Positions 7,722-16,194 of a DNA stretch of 64,000 bases are shown here, one piece after another. A model generated the notes under the pieces. That model made no database searches and was not told the DNA's origin. It saw only the letters and a list, made by a program, of their open reading frames with translations. The translations under genes and the position numbers were made by a program. Source of the stretch: Pseudomonas viridiflava (GTDB lineage Bacteria > Pseudomonadota > Gammaproteobacteria > Pseudomonadales > Pseudomonadaceae); assembly GCF_900589395.1 (NCBI RefSeq), contig NZ_UUIS01000074.1, positions 1-64,000 on the forward strand. Reading direction: 5' to 3'. Within the stretch, counting starts at the first letter, position 1. Each line of letters begins with the position of its first letter.

Positions 7722-8818
7722 GCTGGCGTGACCTCGTATTGCTTCTGGACCCAGTCACGGTAGCTGCCGTCCATGACGCCGGTGACCCACTCCTGGTTGG
7801 CCAGGTACCACTCCACTGTCTTGCGAATGCCGGTGTCGAAGGTTTCTGCCGGCTTCCAGCCCAGCTCGCGCTCGATCTTGCGGGCATCGATGGCATAACG
7901 GCGGTCATGGCCCGGGCGATCGGTAACGTAGGTGATCAGCTCGGCATAGCCTTGTACCGGCTCGCCGGTCTTCTGGTTGATGACCTTGCGGGCAGCGGCC
8001 GGGGCCAGTTCGTCGAGCAGGGCGCAGAGGGTCTGCACGATCTCGATATTGGCCTTCTCGTTCCAGCCACCGATGTTATAGGTCTCGCCCAGGGTGCCGG
8101 CTTCCAGTACACGGCGGATACCAGAGCAGTGGTCTTCAACGTACAGCCAGTCACGGATCTGCTGGCCATCGCCATACACCGGCAGGGCCTTGCCGGCCAG
8201 CGCGTTGACGATCATCAGCGGGATCAACTTCTCAGGGAAGTGGAACGGGCCGTAGTTGTTCGAGCAATTGGTGGTCAGCACCGGCATGCCATACGTGTGG
8301 TGGTAAGAACGCACCAGGTGATCGCTGGCCGCCTTGCTCGCCGAGTAAGGGCTGTTGGGCGCGTACGGCGTGGTTTCGGTAAACGCCGGGTCGGTCGCGC
8401 TGAGCGTGCCGTACACCTCGTCGGTGGACACATGCAGGAAGCGGAACGCCGCCTTCTCTTCGCCTTGCAGGCCATTCCAGTGCGCACGGGCCGCTTCCAG
8501 CAAGCGGAAAGTCCCCATCACGTTGGTTTCAACGAAGGCTTCGGGACCTGTGATCGAGCGGTCGACGTGCGACTCGGCAGCGAAGTGCACGACGGCGCGC
8601 GGCTTGTGCTCGGCGAACAGCTTGGTCAACAGGTCGGCATCACCGATGTTGCCCTGCACGAAATGGTGCTGCTCATTGCCTTCCAGCGACTGCAGGTTGG
8701 CCAGGTTGCCAGCGTAGGTCAGCGCATCAAGGTTGATGACCGGCTCACCGTTGCGAGCACACCACTGGAGAACGAAGTTTGAGCCGATGAAGCCGGCTCC
8801 GCCTGTGACTAGGATCAT
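7718..8818 (-). CDS. rfbB: dTDP-glucose 4,6-dehydratase
   Basis: RmlB/RfbB converts dTDP-glucose to dTDP-4-keto-6-deoxyglucose. Its 366 residues show the Rossmann motif VTGGAGFIGSNFV at the N-terminus, HFAAESHVDRSI, the catalytic STDEVYG (Thr-Asp-Glu) and the Y-x3-K in PYSASKAASDH. It is the first gene of the rhamnose operon. The ~80 bases before it, separating it from the SGNH gene, could hold an operon promoter. The rfb genes are GC-rich, unlike the block just upstream, so they may have a different history. Confidence 0.97.
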   Translation of the reverse strand: MILVTGGAGFIGSNFVLQWCARNGEPVINLDALTYAGNLANLQSLEGNEQHHFVQGNIGDADLLTKLFAEHKPRAVVHFAAESHVDRSITGPEAFVETNVMGTFRLLEAARAHWNGLQGEEKAAFRFLHVSTDEVYGTLSATDPAFTETTPYAPNSPYSASKAASDHLVRSYHHTYGMPVLTTNCSNNYGPFHFPEKLIPLMIVNALAGKALPVYGDGQQIRDWLYVEDHCSGIRRVLEAGTLGETYNIGGWNEKANIEIVQTLCALLDELAPAAARKVINQKTGEPVQGYAELITYVTDRPGHDRRYAIDARKIERELGWKPAETFDTGIRKTVEWYLANQEWVTGVMDGSYRDWVQKQYEVTPA

Positions 8819-8898
8819 GAATGTCTCTGTTCAGTTGAAAGTTGAAAACAGTATAAACAAAAGCGATTTGGGTTTGGAGTAAGTTTTGGACGTAACGT

Positions 8899-10194
8899 TC
8901 ATAAGCCAGGCTCAAAATTAATTTGCAATGCGTTTTTAGAAATGGATTTATAGTAATCGATGCTGGTGTCTGTAAATTTATCCAGGTGCTTCAATGCAGA
9001 AATTTTCTCCTCATTATTCAACGATGAGAGCTTTCGAGTAAGCTCTGTTCGCAAAGAAAATTCAACGCTAGGCGCTTTAATAAAAAAGCGAGTCGTCATT
9101 TCGGAAATAACAAAATCAGGTTTTTCAAGAGAAACAATATCCCAATCGATATCTGCTCCAGAAAAAATATGAACCAGTCTGCGGAAACTAAAGATTAAAT
9201 GCGGTACAAGAAACATAGAAAAGGAGTCACCAAAAACAATGCATGTTTTGTCACTCCCCGCTTGATCGTTATGGTAGACGTGTACACGGCCGCGATTTGA
9301 CACCCGGTTATCAAATATTCTGAACTCACTTATCCATACCAAATCGATTTCAGGCAAGCATTCAGTTACAGGAGGGGAAATCTTAGTGCCAAGGTCGCCA
9401 CCTGTTTTTATAAATTTATAATTATATTGAGGGTCAGTAAAAGGATGGCCCAGGCGATGACAGGTCAATTCAGCGGCCACCCGTGCTCCATAATGCGTCC
9501 AATGGGTATCTACCTTGGAGTAGGTGAAGTTTCGCTCATGCATTAACTCTGTCAGTGGATTGACAATAGAAGCTTTGTTATAAAAATTTAGAATAAACTG
9601 ATCATAAGGTGTTGCACCTTTTCGCACCACAGGGTAATAGTCAGGAAAAACATATTCCTTGGCAGGAGCAATCAAAAAGGTAGTGTTGAAAGACTGATTT
9701 TCTTTCTGAACGGCTATTTTCTGAAAATATGCATTCCATGCGTTTAAGTTATCCTGATTGATAAGTAGCTCACCAGCGTACTGAGCAACGCTTTGATTTG
9801 AGTCCTTGTCAAGAAACAAATGGCCACCTTCACCAATCAAGACGTTGACAGCGTCATATGATATTCGTGCGAACCAATAAACCGTGCCGTCTATAAAGGC
9901 TCCGACTTTTGTATCAATGCCTGCCTCTATAAACGTCTCGAAACCGCAAAGAAGTGGCGCCTCTTTATGTGCTCGAACCACATCTCGGCGCTCAATTTTT
10001 GCTGAAAATCTATTCGTATCTTCTCCTTCAGTAACAAATTCAGGTACACGCCCGTCAGCGCAAAAAAACCAGCCTTTGAGCTTAATAAAGCTGTTTTTTT
10101 CAAGCCGAGCCGCACGTTCTTTTGGCGCATCAATTGAATATTTTACATGCGCGCCATTAATGGGTAATCTGGTTATTCTAATTGTAACTTCCAT
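8899..10194 (-). CDS. AlgX/AlgJ-like SGNH protein, possible glycan O-acetyltransferase
   Basis: In alginate O-acetylating proteins AlgJ and AlgX the Asp-His pair precedes the nucleophilic Ser. Here DTHWTHYGA lies at residues 229-237 and FGDSFS at 321-326, in that same order, with AlgX-like GEGGHLFL and APAKEYVFPDYYP upstream. The protein would therefore acetylate (or bind) a polysaccharide. Oddly it has no signal peptide or membrane segment, whereas AlgJ and AlgX are periplasmic. Residues ~30-115 instead form an extra domain with the KLKGWFF motif also seen in the nearby glycosyltransferases. It lies between ugd and rfbB on the same strand and is strongly AT-rich. Fold assignment is fairly sure; activity and location are inference. 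Confidence 0.7.
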   Translation of the reverse strand: MEVTIRITRLPINGAHVKYSIDAPKERAARLEKNSFIKLKGWFFCADGRVPEFVTEGEDTNRFSAKIERRDVVRAHKEAPLLCGFETFIEAGIDTKVGAFIDGTVYWFARISYDAVNVLIGEGGHLFLDKDSNQSVAQYAGELLINQDNLNAWNAYFQKIAVQKENQSFNTTFLIAPAKEYVFPDYYPVVRKGATPYDQFILNFYNKASIVNPLTELMHERNFTYSKVDTHWTHYGARVAAELTCHRLGHPFTDPQYNYKFIKTGGDLGTKISPPVTECLPEIDLVWISEFRIFDNRVSNRGRVHVYHNDQAGSDKTCIVFGDSFSMFLVPHLIFSFRRLVHIFSGADIDWDIVSLEKPDFVISEMTTRFFIKAPSVEFSLRTELTRKLSSLNNEEKISALKHLDKFTDTSIDYYKSISKNALQINFEPGL

Positions 10195-10220
10195 GAAATT
10201 ATTTCACCCCTGATGACAGA

Positions 10221-11387
10221 TCAGTCATTACCAAAGATATCGCGGCTGTAAACCTTGTGTTGCATATCGGCTAGATCATCTGACAGACGATTGGCAACAA
10301 TGATATCTGCAGCTTCCTTGAATTCAGACAAATTCGCCATGACGGGCGAATTGAAAAAGTGTGTATCCTTTATTTCAGGCTCGTAGACGATAACATGAAT
10401 ACCTTTTGCTTTGATGCGTTTCATGATGCCTTGAATGGAAGATTGTCTAAAATTATCTGAGCCAGACTTCATAATAAGTCGATAAATACCTACGACTTTA
10501 GGTTCGCGCTTAAGGATGTCTTCTGCAATAAAGTCCTTGCGAGTAGTATTCGAATCAACAATAGCGCGGATCAGGTTATTAGGCACATTGGCATAGTTGG
10601 CGAGCAGTTGCTTTGTGTCTTTGGGCAAGCAATAGCCCCCGTAACCAAAAGAAGGGTTTCGGTAGTGTGTGCCAATACGACTGTCCAAGCCGACGCCTTC
10701 AATTATCTTTTTCGAGTTTAAGCCATGCACCTGTGCGTAAGAATCCAGCTCGTTAAAGTACGCAACCCGCATGGCAAGAAACGTATTTGAAAATAATTTA
10801 ATGGCTTCCGCTTCGGAGGGCGATGCAAGAAGTACGGGGACATCAGGCTTTAATGAGGCATGTGCCAACAATTCGGCAAACAGTGCAGAATTTTCAGTGT
10901 CACCACCTACGATGATTCTCGATGGATGTAAGTTATCGTAAAGCGCCAAGCCTTCACGAAGAAACTCAGGAGAGAACAGTATTTGCTGATATTGGTGATG
11001 CTCAATCATCCTTTCAGTAAAGCCTACAGGAACCGTCGATTTAATAACAATGGTCACTTTCGGGTTGACTGAAATCGCCTCTTTAATGACATGCTCGACA
11101 GAGGACGTATCGAAAAAGTTTGTAACGGGATCATAATCTGTTGGTGTTGCAATGACCAAAAAATCAGTATCCTTTAAAGCATCAGAAAAAAGTGTGGTCG
11201 CGCTGAGTCTAAGGTCTTTAGTCGCCAAGTATTCTGCAGCTATATTGTCTACTACAGTAGGTCGACGCGCATTGATTGCGTCAACACTCGCTTGATTAAT
11301 GTCATAAGCTACGACCTCGTTGTTGAGTGAGAGCAATATGGCATTTGAAAGCCCTACATACCCAATTCCTGCAACTGCAATTTTCAT
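10221..11387 (-). CDS. ugd: UDP-glucose 6-dehydrogenase
   Basis: Ugd oxidises UDP-glucose to UDP-glucuronate with two NAD+, supplying acidic sugars for surface glycans. At 388 residues it matches the short Ugd type of enterobacteria. Seen motifs are AGIGYVGLSNA at the N-terminus, STVPVGFTERM, FSPEFLREG, and the catalytic-Cys motif YGGYCLPKDTK. It sits 24 bases after the giant glycosyltransferase gene and 26 before the SGNH gene, so these are likely one transcript. The gene is AT-rich like its neighbours, which supports co-acquisition. Confidence 0.95.
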   Translation of the reverse strand: MKIAVAGIGYVGLSNAILLSLNNEVVAYDINQASVDAINARRPTVVDNIAAEYLATKDLRLSATTLFSDALKDTDFLVIATPTDYDPVTNFFDTSSVEHVIKEAISVNPKVTIVIKSTVPVGFTERMIEHHQYQQILFSPEFLREGLALYDNLHPSRIIVGGDTENSALFAELLAHASLKPDVPVLLASPSEAEAIKLFSNTFLAMRVAYFNELDSYAQVHGLNSKKIIEGVGLDSRIGTHYRNPSFGYGGYCLPKDTKQLLANYANVPNNLIRAIVDSNTTRKDFIAEDILKREPKVVGIYRLIMKSGSDNFRQSSIQGIMKRIKAKGIHVIVYEPEIKDTHFFNSPVMANLSEFKEAADIIVANRLSDDLADMQHKVYSRDIFGND

Positions 11388-11411
11388 AAAAAACCTTTAG
11401 TTATATTGAAA

Positions 11412-14400
11412 TTAATAGTCAGAAACAGCGCATATTAAACGGCCTTCACGTACGCCATGGACTAGATAGTGTATTAGCGTAGGAATTCGGGCATGCACAA
11501 CATCTCGGTTTTTTAATTTGTAAAAAGCAGTTGAGAAGCCGGCGCTAGGATTAAGGTTAAGATCGTCTCCATGAAGAATATAATGTGCAATAGGAGACAT
11601 GTGTTCAGGAATGACGCCACCTGAATGTTGAATATAGTAATCGTTGTCAAAAAAACTACTTTCGAGGCACAGGGTAGACCATTTTTCAATGTTATTGTAA
11701 CGAAGAACATGCCACTTGCTTGAAACCCGAAATGAAAGGCTTTTGCTAAATTCACCAGCTAATAGAAGGCGGACACCCCATTCTGCTTTATCAGGGGCCA
11801 TCATATAAGAAGCGGAGTTATACATGTTTTGAAAACCGGGCAAAGCACCGAATACACGTTCCATGGCATGTGCCCATGTACCGTCACCGCCTGATTTTGC
11901 AGCTCTAGAATCCAAAAGTGCCAAACGATTTACTTTTTCGAAATTCATGGCCAAGCTGTGTAACAAACTTCCTCGAATCCAGAACATAGTACCAGCAAAA
12001 AACCCCCAGTCTGTCTTGGGATAATGAAAGCCAATCGCCTCAAATATGTCACTTACACCTGGGGCGTTGACGTACATGAGGCTTTCAGCCGAACGGTATA
12101 AAACGTCAGGTCCTACAACTCCCACATTGGTATTTTCAACAACCGCTCTGATCATCTGGTTGACTGATTCTTTAGAACCCAATAAAGATTCCAAGCATAT
12201 TTGCCCGAATACTTTATCGTCAGGCGTCTTCGTGTTTTTAGTGTGAAGCTTCAGAACTGCAGAATAACGCCATAAAGCATGCTCATGGTTGACAACCAAG
12301 AAGGGAAGCACGTCCATTCCGTGATTATCAGCACTCATGACTGTAGCCTGCGGAAAATCGGCGAATACATCATTTTCCACTGTGGCACGATGATCCGACG
12401 TGCAGGTGATGAATAGGTCAAAATCGTCCGTGATATTATCAAGGTAAACTTTTATAGTTGGCCATTGCTCTACATAATACAAGTGAAGACAGACCGCTAC
12501 CTTTTTGTAATGAGCTTTTGGCAACGCAAGATCAGCCTTGGGTTTGGTCGTACTGCTTTGAATAGTAGAAACCATGCTTTCGGCAGCCCGCGCAGAAGAA
12601 CGGTGCTGCCAAGTGTAAGCCCATGCTCTGTCGGCCATGTCGAGCATCAATTCCCTGTTGTCCATTGCTAATGAGAATGATGCCTTCCATTGTTGTACGG
12701 TATTATCGCTTGCAACCACTAGCCCTTTATCGATTAATGCAGAGAAAGAAACGATTCGACTGCTCAGTGTCGGAAGGCCCAGAGCCGTGTAATGAAGAAA
12801 ATTATAGTCGGAACTGATTGTATCCTGGTCCTTTTCAAGCGCTGGAACGATACCAATATCAAAACGTTCTGAATTTATTAGCCAGTTGGCATAAATAGGA
12901 TAAATTGATCGGCGGGCGTTAGGTTTGATTACCTTTATCCATGGTTTATTAGGCACATTATCCAAGTCGCCGATAATAATCAGTTCGAACTGGGCACCAC
13001 GCTCATTGAAAAGGATTTCCAACGCGGAAAAAACGATTTCCAAGCCTTGTCTATCATTTGAGGAAGCTAAACACAGAATTCTATATTTAGGCGATAACGC
13101 GGCTTTGGGCTGTGGTTTTCGGAAGTTTCTCCAAAAGCGTGCGTCTATTGTGTCGACAATCACTGCGTGTTTTTTGTAAGCATAGCAATAGGACAATGCT
13201 AACCGATTGGTTGAAAACCATACGTGCGCAGCGTTATGCATGACCAGTAACAACGCTTCTATTTTAGCTTCAGTCAGGAATGCATTTGGATACAGAGCAT
13301 GGGACTGATAAATATCTGCATACAGGCCTATATTGTGACGAACTGTTATATTAAGCAGTTGTGCTGCGTCGTCAGTATTTTCTAAAGCAAGACCTTGAAT
13401 AACGATACTGTTACAGGTGGGCAACAATGGATCGTCAATACCCTGGAGTACAATAATCTCAGTTTGGGTATAAGCTTCATCGGTAGTTAATGGAGAAATT
13501 AATCGGCGGTAGGCAGCGTAGTTAGGGAATGCCTCATCACCTTCTTTTTCAAGAATAAGGCCTACAGTGTGCCTTGCTTGCCAAGTACTTTCAAAACTGC
13601 AATCACCGGCATCGAGACGAAGATCATGACTCCAAATAGTGGGTAAACCCAAGCGGGCTAGCACGTCATCACAAATAACACGTGCTCGATTGGTAAACGA
13701 ATGGTGCGTGTTTACAAATTCGGAGATGACTACTTTTTGATGATCGCCTGCTTCTTCAATATCCTTTAGTTGCTGTCCTACGCTTTCAAAGCCGGCATCG
13801 TTTTTAAGCTGGACCACGGCATCTCCGAACAGACGAGAGATACTTGGTACGGGGTCGCTGACAAGGGTGCCTCCAGAGGCGAGTACATCAAAAACTCGAT
13901 TTGAAACATACCCATATTCCCTCATGGATTCCCAATGATCATTGAGGACCATCCCATAAGATGCATACTGACTACAAAGTTCAGTGTTAGGAATATTTTC
14001 GCCGTAGATATATTTATTATCGACCAGTTTAGACCATCGTGTGCCATAAATGGCAATGTCCTTACCTGATTCAATGGCCTTTCTTACAATTGGTCGATAC
14101 TCATTTCGCGAGTTGCCTACGAACAGCATTGCTTGCGATTGCTGTGCCACAGGTTCTTGATAATAAAATCTTTGAGGATCACTGCACTGAATTAATGGAA
14201 ATACTTTTGTCTTAGCATAGAGGCTGAGCAAGTTTGCGTACGATGCAGACGCGACATAAGCGATATCATAACGCTCAAACTCCTCGACAGGCACTTGATC
14301 GGGATGGCTGATGTTCCATATTATGTTTATCGCCCCTTTCCTTGGGGTATAAGCGGTCAGCCCACGGATTACCAGCACGACATCATCAGCGCTCGGCGGC

Positions 14401-15728
14401 CGCGTATACCAAGCCCCATGAAAATCCATGGCTACAGAGTGTCCCATTTCCTCCAGGGCAATACGCAAAGAGTCAGCATAGTGGTAATCACCCCATTGCT
14501 GCCTTTCTTCAAAAGGTGCAGGAATTTTTATCGCAAACTTTAAAGCAAGTGATTGAGCAAGTTTTAGCGGCGAGCAATCATTCAAGCTATTTTTTAGGCG
14601 CACTACTTTTTGGAACGCTAAAGGCTCTGAAAGTGTAATGCGGCTGGCATCATTTCGGCTTTCTAAATAAAAACACCCAATGAACGGAGCATAAAAAGGT
14701 TTGGCAGTTTTGGTATATCTCAGTATCAGATCCCAGTCGACCATTCGACGTAAACTGGTATCGTATGGCCCTTCTGACTTAAGAAGAGAGCGATGGTGGG
14801 CAAAGATATTGATGTCAATAAAGTTTGATTCTAGGCACTGGTCCCAGTCGAAAGGCTCACCTCGGTAACCCAGCACATTGTCGTGTTCATCCTGAAGGAT
14901 GATAGCAGCATAACCCGTTAACTTTTTGGTGTGTAGAAACGTGAGCGTCATCAGTTCCAAGTAATGAGAAGACCAAGAATTATCAGAGTCTAGATAATAA
15001 ATATAATCCCCAGCTGCTTTGTCCAAGCCTTTGTTTCGAGCTGCGCTGACGCCTTTGTGTTCGCCATCAATAACTTTGATTCTTGCGTCTTTTGCGTAAT
15101 TTTCAAGAACTTCAATAGTGTTATCAGTGCTGCCATCATCAACAATAATTAGTTCCCAATTGCTATGAGTTTGAGCAATCACAGAATCTACAGCTTTCTG
15201 AATGGTAGGCGCTCGGTTGTAGGTAGGCATTATAATGCTGACGAAAACCTTTTTTTGTTTTGCCGCCAGCTTGTCTTTTATTTCGTAAACTTTTTTTATG
15301 AATTGAGATTCAAGTTCACTGTCATATTCTTTAATTAATCTTTGTGCAGGGGTCGTCAGGCGAGTAGAAAGAATATCATTCAGAGAAAGTTTCGAAACAT
15401 CGCCATGCGGAGAAACATAAGATTCGTCTTTTTTTACCGTGGGCTGAGTAGTCAGCTCGATAGAAGAAGCTTGGTATGCCTTTTCGGTACTTGCCTGAAT
15501 ATCGCGGATAGCCGCTGCGATATCATTTTTGTTTTTTTCGGTCTGAAAGGGGGTGTTACGATCTAATCTTGCTTCAGCAATGAGTATATTAGCCCGAAGA
15601 CTTTCAGCCAAATCTGGATTTTGCTGGATGGCCTTTTTGTAAAGCGAAATTGATTGTGAGTAATTCCCTAAACGGAATTCTTTATTGGCCTGAGCCAGAT
15701 AACTACCGTTGTTTTGTGATGTCGTCAT
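11412..15728 (-). CDS. Giant multi-module glycosyltransferase (TPR-GT2-CgeB/GT1-GT4-RgpF)
   Basis: This 1438-residue cytoplasmic protein looks like several enzymes joined. Residues ~8-60 resemble a TPR. A GT2 domain starts near 160 (VSIIMPTYNRAP, VDDGS at 196-200, LDSD at 246-249). A CgeB/GT1-like domain follows at roughly 395-680 (MLFVGNSRNEYRP, NRVFDVLASGG). A GT4-like domain lies at roughly 860-1050 (YRILCLASSNDRQG). An RgpF (rhamnan synthesis F, PF05045) domain is at roughly 1065-1320 (HGMDVLPFL, KLHTKN, FFAGTMFWIRG). The tail repeats the 'HYL.HG...G..P' motif. It probably builds a multi-sugar unit, with rhamnose likely because of RgpF and rfbBDAC. It is four bases from the upstream small gene. 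Domain borders are approximate. Confidence 0.8.
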   Translation of the reverse strand: MTTSQNNGSYLAQANKEFRLGNYSQSISLYKKAIQQNPDLAESLRANILIAEARLDRNTPFQTEKNKNDIAAAIRDIQASTEKAYQASSIELTTQPTVKKDESYVSPHGDVSKLSLNDILSTRLTTPAQRLIKEYDSELESQFIKKVYEIKDKLAAKQKKVFVSIIMPTYNRAPTIQKAVDSVIAQTHSNWELIIVDDGSTDNTIEVLENYAKDARIKVIDGEHKGVSAARNKGLDKAAGDYIYYLDSDNSWSSHYLELMTLTFLHTKKLTGYAAIILQDEHDNVLGYRGEPFDWDQCLESNFIDINIFAHHRSLLKSEGPYDTSLRRMVDWDLILRYTKTAKPFYAPFIGCFYLESRNDASRITLSEPLAFQKVVRLKNSLNDCSPLKLAQSLALKFAIKIPAPFEERQQWGDYHYADSLRIALEEMGHSVAMDFHGAWYTRPPSADDVVLVIRGLTAYTPRKGAINIIWNISHPDQVPVEEFERYDIAYVASASYANLLSLYAKTKVFPLIQCSDPQRFYYQEPVAQQSQAMLFVGNSRNEYRPIVRKAIESGKDIAIYGTRWSKLVDNKYIYGENIPNTELCSQYASYGMVLNDHWESMREYGYVSNRVFDVLASGGTLVSDPVPSISRLFGDAVVQLKNDAGFESVGQQLKDIEEAGDHQKVVISEFVNTHHSFTNRARVICDDVLARLGLPTIWSHDLRLDAGDCSFESTWQARHTVGLILEKEGDEAFPNYAAYRRLISPLTTDEAYTQTEIIVLQGIDDPLLPTCNSIVIQGLALENTDDAAQLLNITVRHNIGLYADIYQSHALYPNAFLTEAKIEALLLVMHNAAHVWFSTNRLALSYCYAYKKHAVIVDTIDARFWRNFRKPQPKAALSPKYRILCLASSNDRQGLEIVFSALEILFNERGAQFELIIIGDLDNVPNKPWIKVIKPNARRSIYPIYANWLINSERFDIGIVPALEKDQDTISSDYNFLHYTALGLPTLSSRIVSFSALIDKGLVVASDNTVQQWKASFSLAMDNRELMLDMADRAWAYTWQHRSSARAAESMVSTIQSSTTKPKADLALPKAHYKKVAVCLHLYYVEQWPTIKVYLDNITDDFDLFITCTSDHRATVENDVFADFPQATVMSADNHGMDVLPFLVVNHEHALWRYSAVLKLHTKNTKTPDDKVFGQICLESLLGSKESVNQMIRAVVENTNVGVVGPDVLYRSAESLMYVNAPGVSDIFEAIGFHYPKTDWGFFAGTMFWIRGSLLHSLAMNFEKVNRLALLDSRAAKSGGDGTWAHAMERVFGALPGFQNMYNSASYMMAPDKAEWGVRLLLAGEFSKSLSFRVSSKWHVLRYNNIEKWSTLCLESSFFDNDYYIQHSGGVIPEHMSPIAHYILHGDDLNLNPSAGFSTAFYKLKNRDVVHARIPTLIHYLVHGVREGRLICAVSDY

Positions 15729-15729
15729 G

Positions 15730-16146
15730 TCAAGCCACTTCGTTTAGAGTATGGAAAAAGTTTTTTGGCGAGTTCAGCAGCAAGGCAACACTGTATTGTG
15801 TTTCTGTCTTTCTATAGACAGACTGCTGGTGATTATATTGAATAAAGAAATTTGTAATTCCTTTTTCGACTCGGCAATTTCTGTCAGTAGTAAATTTCGA
15901 CATGCCAGCATAAATATTAGACAGTGTGGAGAGTTTTTCAGGGGACAATAGGGAGTCTGTTTTTGCGAAATTTCTTCTTTCATTATTCGAAATTTCTAGC
16001 AATTTATCGTTCAAGCTTATGAGCGCTTTCCAATCATTATGTTGCCATAACAGACGAGCTTCAGTCTTGATCTCAGCATCATCGTTTCTGGTTTTTAGTG
16101 AGGTTAATCGGTTTAAAAGAAGCGTGTTCACTGTAAAAACCTTCAT
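15730..16146 (-). CDS. Hypothetical protein, 138 aa
   Basis: Not recognised with confidence. The stretch ARLLWQHNDWKALISLNDKLLE resembles the opening helix pair of TPR-like accessory proteins found among Pseudomonas glycan genes. The rest, including VEKGITNFFIQYNHQQ, matches nothing I know. It has no signal peptide or membrane segment and is very AT-rich. It sits directly before the giant glycosyltransferase with a near-zero gap, so the two are probably co-translated and it may be a partner of that enzyme. Confidence 0.6.
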   Translation of the reverse strand: MKVFTVNTLLLNRLTSLKTRNDDAEIKTEARLLWQHNDWKALISLNDKLLEISNNERRNFAKTDSLLSPEKLSTLSNIYAGMSKFTTDRNCRVEKGITNFFIQYNHQQSVYRKTETQYSVALLLNSPKNFFHTLNEVA

Positions 16147-16194
16147 GATGATGCCCTGTTAAAAGCCTGGAAATAATCCCAGGCTGATCTGTGA

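Noticed and set aside
15730..16146. Small gene as a frameshifted fragment of a larger TPR protein
   Set aside because: The other frames do not give a better continuation and the ORF has well-placed ends relative to its neighbour; without a homologue to compare, I kept it as an intact hypothetical.
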